Source: an uncultured Oscillospiraceae bacterium (GTDB lineage Bacteria > Bacillota > Clostridia > Oscillospirales > Oscillospiraceae). Taken from it: DNA of 64,000 nt. The stretch lies in assembly GCA_910588045.1 (NCBI GenBank), contig CAJUPS010000003.1, positions 60,270-124,269 on the forward strand. Direction: 5' to 3'. Positions 1 to 8,362 of this stretch are shown here, piece by piece. The translations under genes and the position numbers were made by a program. Numbering within the stretch: the stretch's first letter is position 1; each line of letters starts with the position of its first letter. The notes beneath the pieces were generated by a model, which made no database searches, had not been told where the DNA came from, and saw only the letters and a program-made list of their open reading frames with translations.

Positions 1-2844
1 ACGCTGATGGGCGGGATGTTCAAGACCCGCAATGTGATCGAGGCCGGCATCCTGGGCGCTTTGACAGGGGTGCCGGTCTTGAAACTGCCCTTTTCCCTCA
101 CCACCCGTATCATCGTCCTGTGCCTGACCACCCTGCCCCTGGTGCTGGTGGCCCTGATCGGCATTGGCGGCGGCAGCTTGTCCGAGTTCATCCTCCAGTT
201 TTTCAGCTTTCTCCACAACCGGCGGACGCTGGACAGGGACGGCGCAGACCGTGGAAAAAAGAGCTTGCTCCCCAGCTGGGGCCACAGCGCCCCCAAGGAG
301 GAGGCCGAGAGCGAAATGCCCAAGAGCCGGAACCGTGTGGAGGTTGATTTCAAGGAGCGGAAGGTGGACCGGTTCAAGACCTTCCTGGTCCCGGAGGTGA
401 AACCCCTCAATCCGCTGGCGGACTATGTGCCGGTGGAGACCATCAAGCATGGCGTCATCTATACCCGTGACCACCGCTATGTGAAGATACTGGAGGTGGT
501 TCCGGTCAACTTCCTGCTCCGCAGCGCCCAGGAACAGCGCAGTATCATCTACTCCTTTATCAGCTACCTCAAAATCGCGCCGGTCAAGGTGCAGTTTAAG
601 GTGCTGACCAAGCGTGCGGACATCGACCGCCATGTGCAGGCGGTGCGCCGGGAGCTGGAGCGGGAGACCGACCCCCACTGCCGGATGCTCCAGGAGGACT
701 ATCTGCGGCTCATTCGTCAGCTGGGCTCCAGAGAGGCCATCACCCGGCGTTTCTTCCTGATTTTCGAGCATGAACCCCTCCCCGGCACCAAACGGGGCCA
801 CGAAGAGGAGGAAGCTATCGCCTCCCTCCAGACCGCTGCCCGCACCGCCGCCAACTACCTGCGCCAATGCGGGAATACGGTTGTGTTGAACCACGATGAC
901 GAAAGCGAGGCCACGGCGGAGGTGCTGTACCACGTTCTCTGCCGTCAGGAGAGCAATGAGCGCCCCTTTGAGGAAAAGGCCAAGCAGGTGGTGGCCGAGT
1001 ATCTGACCGCCGGACGGCCTGTGGACCAGATCCCGGTGAATGAGTTCTACGCCCCCAACCACATCGACCTGTCCCACGGGCGGCACATCTGCATTGACGG
1101 TGTGTACTACGCCTATCTGCTGGTCCCCTCCGGCGGCTACAAGACCCAGGTGCCAGCGGGCTGGCTCAGTCTGCTGGTAAACGCTGGAGACGGCATCGAC
1201 CTGGATATGTTCCTCACCCGTCAGCCGAAAGACCGGATGATTCGGAAGTTGGGTCAACAGCTGCGTATCAACCGCAGTAAGATCAAGGAGACCAGCGACA
1301 CCAACACCGACTTTGATGACCTGGACGGGGCCATCCGCAGCGGCTATCTGCTAAAAGACGGCCTGAGCAACAATGAGGATTTTTACTACCTCAATCTGCT
1401 TGTCACCATCACCGCCGCCAACGTGGAGGACCTGGAGTGGAAGTGTGCGGAGATGAAAAAGCTGCTGCTCAGTCAGGATATGGACGTACAGACCTGTTCC
1501 TTCTGTCAGGAACAGGCTTTTTTGTCCTCGCTGCCCTTAGTTTCGCTGGAGAAACACCTCTTTGAGCGGTCCAAGCGCAATGTCCTCACCCTGGGGGCGG
1601 CCAGCTGCTATCCCTTTACCAGCTATGAGATGTGTGATGACAACGGTATTCTGCTGGGAGTGAACAAGCACAACAACTCCCTGATCATCGTGGACATCTT
1701 TGATTCCCGTGTCTACAAAAACGCCAATATCGCCATTCTGGGCACCAGCGGCGCGGGCAAGAGCTTCACCATGCAGCTGATGGCGACCCGTATGCGGCGA
1801 AAAGGCATCCAGGTATTTATCGTGGCCCCGCTAAAGGGCCATGAGTTCCACCGGGCCTGTTCCAACATCGGCGGGGAGTTCATCCAGATTTCCCCGGCCT
1901 CCAAAAACTGCATCAACGTCATGGAGATCCGCAAGGTGGACAAGTCGGTGGACGAGCTGCTGGACGGCCCGGGCGTGGAGAAATCCCTGCTGGCGGCGAA
2001 GATACAGCGGCTCCACATCTTTTTCTCTCTGCTGATTCCCGACATGACCCATGAGGAGCGGCAGCTTTTGGATGACGCCCTGATCCGTACCTACGCAAAG
2101 CTGGGCATCACCCATGAGAACAACACCCTGGACGACCCGGCCGACCCCAGCCGCTACCGGACCATGCCGGTGCTGGGCGATCTCTACGAGGTGCTGAAGG
2201 AGTCCCAGGAAACCAGGCGGCTGGCAAATATCATCAACCGACTGGTCAACGGCTCCGCCCGCACCTTCAATCAGCCCACCAACGTGTCCCTGGACAACAA
2301 GTACACGGTGCTGGACATCTCCGAGCTGACCGGCGACCTGCTGACGGTGGGAATGTTCGTGGCTCTGGACTACGTTTGGGACAAGGCCAAGGAGAACCGC
2401 ACCGAAGAAAAGGCCATCTTCATCGACGAGTGCTGGCAGTTGATCGGCGCCAACAGCAACCGTCTGGCCGCTGAATTTGTACTGGAGATTTTCAAAATCA
2501 TCCGGGGTTACGGCGGCTCCGCTATCTGTGCCACCCAGGACATCAACGACTTTTTTGCCCTGGAGGACGGCAAGTACGGCAAGGGCATCATCAACAACGC
2601 CAAGACCAAAATTCTGCTGAACCTGGAGGACGAGGAGGCCCGGCGGGTCCAGTCCATTCTGCACCTGTCCGAAGCGGAGGTCATGGAGATCACCCACTTT
2701 GAGCGGGGCAGCGGCTTGATCAGCACCAACAACAATAACGTGACGGTGGAGATCAAGTGCAGCCAGACGGAAAAGGAGCTGATCACCACCGACCGCCGGG
2801 AACTCCAGGAGCTGCTGGACAAATCCGGCCAGCAGAGCGCCTAA
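1..2844 (+). CDS. virB4: VirB4-type conjugation ATPase, 5' partial
   Basis: This is the ATPase that powers the mating channel (type IV secretion) at the cytoplasmic face of the membrane. The frame is already open at base 1 and the first ATG is at 7, so the true start may lie outside the window. Counted from that ATG, hydrophobic segments fill about residues 10-75 and resemble the small PrgI/VirB3 channel component, suggesting a fusion. The ATPase domain follows, with Walker A GTSGAGKS at 579-586 and Walker B AIFIDE at 803-808. VirB4 proteins of Clostridial ICEs (CD1110 type) have this layout. The genes after it run the same way towards the VirD4 gene. The family is firm; the fusion and the start are inferred. 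Confidence 0.93.
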   Translation, partial: TLMGGMFKTRNVIEAGILGALTGVPVLKLPFSLTTRIIVLCLTTLPLVLVALIGIGGGSLSEFILQFFSFLHNRRTLDRDGADRGKKSLLPSWGHSAPKEEAESEMPKSRNRVEVDFKERKVDRFKTFLVPEVKPLNPLADYVPVETIKHGVIYTRDHRYVKILEVVPVNFLLRSAQEQRSIIYSFISYLKIAPVKVQFKVLTKRADIDRHVQAVRRELERETDPHCRMLQEDYLRLIRQLGSREAITRRFFLIFEHEPLPGTKRGHEEEEAIASLQTAARTAANYLRQCGNTVVLNHDDESEATAEVLYHVLCRQESNERPFEEKAKQVVAEYLTAGRPVDQIPVNEFYAPNHIDLSHGRHICIDGVYYAYLLVPSGGYKTQVPAGWLSLLVNAGDGIDLDMFLTRQPKDRMIRKLGQQLRINRSKIKETSDTNTDFDDLDGAIRSGYLLKDGLSNNEDFYYLNLLVTITAANVEDLEWKCAEMKKLLLSQDMDVQTCSFCQEQAFLSSLPLVSLEKHLFERSKRNVLTLGAASCYPFTSYEMCDDNGILLGVNKHNNSLIIVDIFDSRVYKNANIAILGTSGAGKSFTMQLMATRMRRKGIQVFIVAPLKGHEFHRACSNIGGEFIQISPASKNCINVMEIRKVDKSVDELLDGPGVEKSLLAAKIQRLHIFFSLLIPDMTHEERQLLDDALIRTYAKLGITHENNTLDDPADPSRYRTMPVLGDLYEVLKESQETRRLANIINRLVNGSARTFNQPTNVSLDNKYTVLDISELTGDLLTVGMFVALDYVWDKAKENRTEEKAIFIDECWQLIGANSNRLAAEFVLEIFKIIRGYGGSAICATQDINDFFALEDGKYGKGIINNAKTKILLNLEDEEARRVQSILHLSEAEVMEITHFERGSGLISTNNNNVTVEIKCSQTEKELITTDRRELQELLDKSGQQSA

Positions 2845-3040
2845 TGCGGAAGTAATACAGCGTTTATACGCATAACAGCCGAACCATGATTGTGGACAAA
2901 AATAATACGCCTGTAATACGGCGTTAATACGCACAGCGGATTTTAATGCGGAAATAATGCTGAATTAACACGCACAGCACCCAAACCGGCCCCAGAAGCA
3001 AGCAAAACAATACGCCTATAATACGGCGATAATACGCATA
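2842..3040. repeat. Iteron-like alternating repeats
   Basis: The gap after the VirB4 gene carries four related units of about 30 bp. Units at 2904-2933 and 3009-3038 match at 28 of 30 positions and contain an ACGCC...GGCG inverted repeat around TAATAC. Units at 2842-2874 and 2944-2976 are a diverged second type starting TAATGCGGAA. The order is B-A-B-A, and all share TAATACG/ATACGCA words. Such arrays can be iterons, protein-binding operators or RNA structures; nothing here decides which. Confidence 0.7.
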
Positions 3041-3055
3041 ACGAGGTGAAAGCCC

Positions 3056-3577
3056 ATGAAAACACGCGCACAGATCTACGAGCGGGAGGCCGCCGCCCTG
3101 CTGCGGGACATCTCTATGTACCGTGTGATGACGGAGAAACAGCTTCTTTTGCTGCATCCGGGGAAGGAGGACAAGGTGAAAAACCTGTTGGCCTACCTCG
3201 TCCGGCAGAACCGGGTCTGGCAGACAGACAGCTTTTACTGCGCCGCCCAGGACAGCCTGGAGGACATAGACCGGGGCCTGCTGGCCGCCATCTGGGTGCT
3301 GACGGACTTCATCGACCAGGTGGAATACCATTCTGTGGGCGATTATCCGGCCAAAATCATCTTTTTTGCGGATGGAGAGGTCTATGAGATCATCCACGCC
3401 GCCCAGGGGAAGGAGGTTTTGCTATCCCATGTGCTGGCCGACCCCGGGGAGCAGCCCTCCCGTTATCTGGTGCTGGTAGATGACCCGGAGCAGATTTCGG
3501 AGCTGCAAATCCCCAACGTCAACGGTTACTGTACCGTGTCCCCGGATGGGGATGTGAGCTATTACAGGAAGGAGTGA
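3056..3577 (+). CDS. DUF5697-like ICE protein
   Basis: This 173-residue protein resembles the DUF5697 group seen in Clostridial mobile elements. Residues 1-60 look like a winged helix (helices around YEREAAALLRDI and EDKVKNLLAYLVRQ), and the rest is a mixed alpha/beta domain. There is no signal peptide or membrane segment, so it should be cytosolic. GAGGTG lies 7-8 bases before the ATG. Its stop overlaps the next start by four bases (GTGA), which suggests translational coupling. The repeat array just upstream could be its binding site or its promoter region. The family name is recalled, not searched. Confidence 0.6.
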   Translation: MKTRAQIYEREAAALLRDISMYRVMTEKQLLLLHPGKEDKVKNLLAYLVRQNRVWQTDSFYCAAQDSLEDIDRGLLAAIWVLTDFIDQVEYHSVGDYPAKIIFFADGEVYEIIHAAQGKEVLLSHVLADPGEQPSRYLVLVDDPEQISELQIPNVNGYCTVSPDGDVSYYRKE

Positions 3578-4251
3578 CTAAAACCGCTTTGAACAGAAGC
3601 GCGATTTCCCAAAGAATTTCCTCTATTTTGGACGATATTCAGCGTTTGAACAGCGCCCTCTACGCCATGAATACCACGGACATCCAGCGATACCCGGATA
3701 ATTACGAGGTTCTGTCCACTGACGCGGCGCTGAGGGCGGAGCGCATTGCCTGCCGGTTGCGGCACCTGATCTACGCCAGCACCAATGTCAAAAAGAATGA
3801 GTACCTGACCTCCGCCGCCGCCATGCAGGACATCCATATCCAGCAGAGAAACGGCATTGTTGAGATCACTTTACCCTGTCTGCTTCCCAAGCGAAGGCAG
3901 GCCCGGAGTACGGAGTATCTGACCGACCCGCTCACTGCCGCGCTGGAGCAGTATGTAAAATCCCATGTAGTCAAACGGTTCCTGCATTGTGTGGTGTGCT
4001 TCGCCCATGTCTATTGCCGGGACCTCCCGGACCGCCGTATCCGAGACTATGACAATCTGGAGATCAAGCAGTACCTGGACGCGGTAGCGGCCTGGTTCCT
4101 GATGGATGACGGCGGGCTCCTGTGCGACGCCTACCAGACGACCGAGCTGGGCAAGGCGGACTGCACCCGGATGTTCATTATGGAAAAGTCCCGCTTTCCT
4201 GCATGGCTGGAGGAGCGCGGGATGGCCCCGGAGGACGCGGCTGGCATCTGA
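3574..4251 (+). CDS. DUF6100-like protein with RusA-like residues
   Basis: This 225-residue cytosolic protein starts at a GTG overlapping the previous stop. The N-terminal third is helical. The C-terminal half has D158-x-D160-N161, K165, L168-D169 and D178-D179. RusA Holliday-junction resolvases use a D-x-D-N...K...D pattern with similar spacing, although the lysine here is one residue further on. The family resembles DUF6100 of Clostridial elements. A structure-specific nuclease for branched DNA would suit an ICE, but that function is inferred from the residue pattern alone. Confidence 0.55.
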   Translation: MTKTALNRSAISQRISSILDDIQRLNSALYAMNTTDIQRYPDNYEVLSTDAALRAERIACRLRHLIYASTNVKKNEYLTSAAAMQDIHIQQRNGIVEITLPCLLPKRRQARSTEYLTDPLTAALEQYVKSHVVKRFLHCVVCFAHVYCRDLPDRRIRDYDNLEIKQYLDAVAAWFLMDDGGLLCDAYQTTELGKADCTRMFIMEKSRFPAWLEERGMAPEDAAGI

Positions 4252-4448
4252 AAAAGGAACGAAAAAAGTTCTCAATTTTGAAAAAATTCCATATCCCATT
4301 TTGGCCTTTTTCACGCCTCTTTATTGGTATATGGAAGTTTGGGCCGCAAAGCCTTGAAAATGAAGGGGCTCCGCCGGGGGAGGCAGCGGGAAAAATACCG
4401 AAGCCACAGTCCCTTCGGTAAAAAAGTTTATGGAAGGAGTCAGAAATC
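4252..4448. other. AT-rich intergenic region with inverted repeats
   Basis: No gene is visible. The stretch contains an inverted repeat TTCCATAT (4287-4294) / ATATGGAA (4329-4336) and a hairpin ACCGAAG (4397-4403) / CTTCGGT (4413-4419). The hairpin would be followed by a T run only on the minus strand. A good ribosome binding site (GGAAGGAG) precedes the ATG at 4449. Its role is unknown. Confidence 0.4.
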
Positions 4449-5585
4449 ATGTCAAAGGCGGACGGGCGGGCGCTGCCCGCCCTGGACACATTTCCCGGCC
4501 TGGTTTTGACGCTTACCGCCCTGTCCGGCGAGCTGCCCGCCGCCCTGGTCAGCCGCCTCCCGGCCGCTGATACCTATAAGGAGTACGCGGTCAAACAGCT
4601 CAAACGGGACAATCTTCTGCGGACATTTTACCGCAATGGCGTCCGCGGCCTGCGCCTGACCGCCGCCGCAAAACATCTGCTGCTGGAGTGCTGGCCGGAT
4701 CAATTTCTGCCCTATCTCTCCGGCAGTACCGAGACCAATCAGCTCAAATCGGAAATCGCCCGCCGCCTCCGCCTGCACCGGATGGCTGAGGTGCTGGTGA
4801 CGATGCTCAACGCCGATGTGTCGGTCCTGCCCTGGGAAAAGCCGGCGCTGTTCAGCCCCACACCGCCCGATGGCCTGACGGCCCTGGATCGGCCCGCTTA
4901 TTACAGCTCCAGAGAGGTAAAAGAGTTGGGGAAAGAGGCCATCAAGATACGCAACTCCCGCTCTACCGGCGTTCTTCTGACGGACGGCGGTATCTTTATT
5001 ATCTACAATACCGGCCCAGGTCAGATGAAGTGGGAGTACAAGGCAGAAATGCGGTTCAAGGCCCTGCTGGAGATGGAGTTGTGTCAGACCCGGCTCCCGG
5101 CCCAATTCAAACGGGCAATACAGACGCCTATCGTATTTGGCGCTGACATGGGGCAAATGCTCCCTCTGATGGGTGTCGGTGAAGATAAGCGGCACAATTA
5201 TTTTGTTCTGGACGGCGGATTTGAGCAATTCTACTACCTGACCAGCGACCACCACGGGGAGTTGGTTTTGCGGCTGCTCTGTGATGCTGAACAGCGGGCG
5301 GTTCTGGACGATATTCTCTCTCAGGACTTGGCCCCCCGCCGCCCTGACTGGATCGTGGAGAACGATGCTATGGACGGCGATTCCCCGGTGCTGTTCGCCT
5401 ACACCTGCGATATGCCGCGCCTTCGCCGGTTCAACGCCGCTTTGGAGAAACTGGACAGGCCGGGTACGCTGTTCTGCTTTGATTTCCAGGAAGGTGCTTT
5501 GCGGCATATTTGCGGGCAGAAAGTAAAAATACAGAGCCTTGACTTTGATAAGGTCAAGGCCCTGCTCTACGGTGGGGATTTTTGA
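4449..5585 (+). CDS. Winged-helix ICE protein of unknown function
   Basis: I do not recognise a named family with certainty. Of the 378 residues, about 20-90 look like a winged helix (VKQLKRDNLLRTF, then LRLTAAAKHLLL), and the remainder is a mixed domain with conserved-looking acidic and aromatic stretches. The layout recalls replication-relaxation (PF13814) proteins of Gram-positive elements, which have an N-terminal winged helix followed by a nuclease-like domain. It lies between the RusA-like gene and VirD4, so a DNA-processing or regulatory role is plausible. The downstream toxin-antitoxin cassette runs convergent to it and appears inserted before VirD4. Confidence 0.5.
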   Translation: MSKADGRALPALDTFPGLVLTLTALSGELPAALVSRLPAADTYKEYAVKQLKRDNLLRTFYRNGVRGLRLTAAAKHLLLECWPDQFLPYLSGSTETNQLKSEIARRLRLHRMAEVLVTMLNADVSVLPWEKPALFSPTPPDGLTALDRPAYYSSREVKELGKEAIKIRNSRSTGVLLTDGGIFIIYNTGPGQMKWEYKAEMRFKALLEMELCQTRLPAQFKRAIQTPIVFGADMGQMLPLMGVGEDKRHNYFVLDGGFEQFYYLTSDHHGELVLRLLCDAEQRAVLDDILSQDLAPRRPDWIVENDAMDGDSPVLFAYTCDMPRLRRFNAALEKLDRPGTLFCFDFQEGALRHICGQKVKIQSLDFDKVKALLYGGDF

Positions 5586-5596
5586 AGCAGCCTGGA

Positions 5597-5935
5597 TCAT
5601 ATATCCTTTAACCCGATTTCGTCCAACAGCTTTGAGATGTCACGTCCAGCATAGATTACCCTGACAATCTGAACCAACTGCCGTTCGGTGTCCACAAAGT
5701 AGAGCACCTTGTAGTTTTTCACCAGCAGCTTCCGAATCCCCAACTCACGGAGCCGTTCGTCATCTTCATGCGGATAGCGTTCCGGCATCTGTTTTAAGCT
5801 GAGGATTTCTTCTTTCAAGCGGCGATATAGATTTCCCGCAGTCCGGGGTTCTAAAAGAACTTGCCCGATATAGCGCATAATGCCGGTGATGTCTTCCTGT
5901 GCCTGCGCACCAATTTCGACCCGGTATTTCATCAT
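5597..5935 (-). CDS. RelE/ParE-family toxin
   Basis: This 112-residue protein has the ParE/RelE superfamily layout: an N-terminal helical hairpin (QAQEDITGIMRYI), a central basic segment, and the C-terminal strand pair YKVLYFVDTERQLVQIVRVI followed by a short helix. The family either cleaves mRNA on ribosomes (RelE) or poisons gyrase (ParE); the residues visible do not settle which. It starts four bases inside the antitoxin gene upstream, the usual coupled antitoxin-toxin order. The cassette is antisense to the transfer genes and probably stabilises the element. Confidence 0.88.
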   Translation of the reverse strand: MMKYRVEIGAQAQEDITGIMRYIGQVLLEPRTAGNLYRRLKEEILSLKQMPERYPHEDDERLRELGIRKLLVKNYKVLYFVDTERQLVQIVRVIYAGRDISKLLDEIGLKDI

Positions 5936-6246
5936 AGGCCGAACTCAGCCTCAATATCCCGAAACACATCCTCTGCCGGGCGTGTTCGGCCAGCGGCACA
6001 ATCATCATAGCCGCGCTTTACTTCGGCATAAAACTCGTCGCTTGTCAGGCTCCCTGCGGCAATCGGTGTCTTGACGGGCAGCGTCACTTCAAAAGGAAGA
6101 CCGCGCCGGAGTACAATCTGGTTCAGAAAAATGTTGATTGCGCTGGACATCGGCATACCGAGCTGGGACAAAATGCTTTCCGCTTGTTCCTTTAGGGAAG
6201 CATCCACTCTCGCAAAAACATTGGCGTCTTTCGCCATGGTCATCAC
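5932..6246 (-). CDS. RelB/DinJ-family antitoxin
   Basis: This 104-residue protein begins with a ribbon-helix-helix DNA-binding segment (VFARVDASLKEQAESIL, then MPMSSAINIFLNQIV) typical of RelB/DinJ, followed by a C-terminal toxin-binding tail. It should neutralise the toxin encoded just downstream and repress its own promoter. AGGAAAGG precedes the start. A near-consensus promoter overlapped by a 9-bp inverted repeat lies directly upstream. Confidence 0.88.
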   Translation of the reverse strand: MMTMAKDANVFARVDASLKEQAESILSQLGMPMSSAINIFLNQIVLRRGLPFEVTLPVKTPIAAGSLTSDEFYAEVKRGYDDCAAGRTRPAEDVFRDIEAEFGL

Positions 6247-6257
6247 ACCCTTTCCTC

Positions 6258-6289
6258 GCTATTATACGCCATTGTCTATATAATAGCAA
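6258..6289 (-). promoter_or_regulatory. Toxin-antitoxin promoter and operator
   Basis: On the minus strand, TTGCTA (6284-6289) and TATAAT (6261-6266) are separated by 17 bp. A perfect 9-bp inverted repeat, GCTATTATA (6258-6266) and TATAATAGC (6279-6287), covers the -10 box and part of the -35 box. This fits autorepression by the ribbon-helix-helix antitoxin. Confidence 0.75.
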
Positions 6290-6295
6290 GCATTT

Positions 6296-8356
6296 TTGGA
6301 GGGATTTCAAATAACGAAGAAAGCAATCATAAAACTGCTGCTCATTTTACCCATCGCCCTGGGTGCTCTGCTCTATGGGGGCGGCTACATCGCTCAATTT
6401 CTCTACAACTATGATGTGTGGCAGGCGGCAGGCGGGACCTTCGGCACCTCGCCGGAGTTTCCCAACTCCAATTTCTTTGTCTGTATCGCCTCCGTGTTCC
6501 GCTGGCCCTACGGTTTGTATGGGGTAGGCGGCTGTGTGGCCGCTCTGGCTGTGCTGATCTTCATGGTCATGCGGATGGGGTACAGCGAGACGGGGGCATA
6601 CGACCGGGAGCGCAACCTGATCTACTCCAATAAGGGCACATACGGGACAGCGGGCTTTATGGATAAAAAAGAACTGAAGGGCGTGCTGGACCTGGTTCCC
6701 AACATCCGCAAGCACCCCGGCATCATCCTGGGTGAGATAGACGGCGAGGCGATCTGTGTCCCGCTGAAAACCCGGTTCAACGGCAATCTGGCGGTGTACG
6801 GGGCCAGCGGCTCCAAAAAGACCCGGGCCTTTTGCATGAACATGATCCTGCAAAGCGCCGCCCGGAGGTCCAGTCTTATCATATGTGATCCCAAATCGGA
6901 GCTCTACGAAAAAAGCAGCGCCTACCTCCGGGAGCAGGGCTATACCGTCAAGGTGTTCAATTTGGTCACCCCCGCCGCCTCCGACTCCTGGAACTGCCTG
7001 TCCGAGATCGAGGGACAGGAGTTAATGGCTCAGCTGTTCTGCGACGTTATCATTAAAAATACCGGAAACGGGCAGGGGGACCACTTCTGGGACAACGCCG
7101 AACTGAATTTGCTGAAAGCCCTTGTCCTTTATGTGGAGCGGAATTACCCGGAGGACAGGCGCAACATCGGAGAGGTCTACCAGCTTCTCGCCATGAGCAC
7201 CGAAAAAGAGCTGAACGCCCTGTTCGACGTGCTCCCCATCTCCCACCCGGCCAAGGCCCCATACAGTATTTTCAAGCAGTCCAGCGAGAGCGTCCGGGGC
7301 GGCGTCATTATTGGGCTGGGGTCCCGGCTCCAGGTATTCCAGAACCAGGACATCCGAAACATCACCGGCCACGATGAAATTGACCTGGAGCTGCCGGGCA
7401 AGCAGCCATGCGCCTACTACTGCATCACCAGCGATCAGGACAGTACCTTTGATTTCCTGTCCTCGCTGTTTTTATCGTTCATTTTCATCAAGCTGGTGCG
7501 GTACGCCGACCAGAACTGCCCCGGCGGGGCGCTCCCTGTCCCAGTCCATGTGCTGGGCGAGGAGCTGTGCGCCTGCGGGGTCATTCCTGACCTGAGCCGG
7601 AAAATCAGCGTCATTCGTTCCAGAAATATCAGTATGTCCTGCGTGTTCCAAAATCTCGCCGGTCTCCAGAACCGCTACCCCTACAACCAGTGGCAGGAGA
7701 TTCTGGGCAACTGCGACATTACCCTGTTTCTGGGCTGTACCGACGCCCTGACTGCACAGTTCATCTCTGACCGCACTGGAGAAGTGTCCATCGCCGTTAC
7801 CAGCAAGGCCAAGCAGCTGGGCACCTGGCGCATCTCCAACTATACCCCGGAGTACCGGGAGACCAGCGGTGTGGGCAAGCGGAAGCTGATGACCATGGAC
7901 GAAGTGCTGCGCATGGATGTAGACCGCGCCCTGGTGATTCTCCGGGGCAAGAAAGTATTGGAGGTTGATAAATACGACTATTCCAAGCACCCCGAGGCAA
8001 AGAAGCTGCGCGCGAGCAAGGCCGCCTCCCACGTTCCCGCATGGCAGCTGGAACAGCAGCAGGCGCAGCGGGCGGCAGGTCCGGCTCCCGCCAAACCGAA
8101 GCCCCCTCGTCCCAAGGCCCCTGCCAAAAAGGCAGCGCCCGCGAAGCCCCCCGCACCATCCAAGGCAAAACCACCAGCACCGGAGACCCCGGCGCCGCCT
8201 GCCCAGGCCGAACCGCCCAGGGAACCGGCCCCAGCGCCGGCACCGTCTCCACCCCCGTCCAGGCGGCCCGCCTCAAAGCCGGCTCAGAAGTCCGGTACAA
8301 GGGTGGTTACCGCCGCAAAAGATTCTATTTTATCAAAACCGAAAAAGGAGGAGTAA
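6296..8356 (+). CDS. virD4: VirD4/TraG-type coupling protein
   Basis: This protein links the DNA-relaxase complex to the mating channel at the membrane. Two membrane segments lie at about residues 9-32 and 65-85, followed by the RecA-like ATPase domain. Both nucleotide motifs are unusual: the P-loop reads GASGSKKT (169-176), and the Walker B region reads VLGEE (419-423), with glycine where aspartate is expected. The motif around QWQEILGNCD fits the CD1115-type VirD4 group. The last 90 residues are a Pro/Ala/Lys-rich tail. The TTG at 6296 has no ribosome binding site, whereas GGAGG (6298-6302) is ideally placed for an ATA codon at 6311. Confidence 0.9.
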   Translation: MEGFQITKKAIIKLLLILPIALGALLYGGGYIAQFLYNYDVWQAAGGTFGTSPEFPNSNFFVCIASVFRWPYGLYGVGGCVAALAVLIFMVMRMGYSETGAYDRERNLIYSNKGTYGTAGFMDKKELKGVLDLVPNIRKHPGIILGEIDGEAICVPLKTRFNGNLAVYGASGSKKTRAFCMNMILQSAARRSSLIICDPKSELYEKSSAYLREQGYTVKVFNLVTPAASDSWNCLSEIEGQELMAQLFCDVIIKNTGNGQGDHFWDNAELNLLKALVLYVERNYPEDRRNIGEVYQLLAMSTEKELNALFDVLPISHPAKAPYSIFKQSSESVRGGVIIGLGSRLQVFQNQDIRNITGHDEIDLELPGKQPCAYYCITSDQDSTFDFLSSLFLSFIFIKLVRYADQNCPGGALPVPVHVLGEELCACGVIPDLSRKISVIRSRNISMSCVFQNLAGLQNRYPYNQWQEILGNCDITLFLGCTDALTAQFISDRTGEVSIAVTSKAKQLGTWRISNYTPEYRETSGVGKRKLMTMDEVLRMDVDRALVILRGKKVLEVDKYDYSKHPEAKKLRASKAASHVPAWQLEQQQAQRAAGPAPAKPKPPRPKAPAKKAAPAKPPAPSKAKPPAPETPAPPAQAEPPREPAPAPAPSPPPSRRPASKPAQKSGTRVVTAAKDSILSKPKKEE

Positions 8357-8362
8357 TACTCA

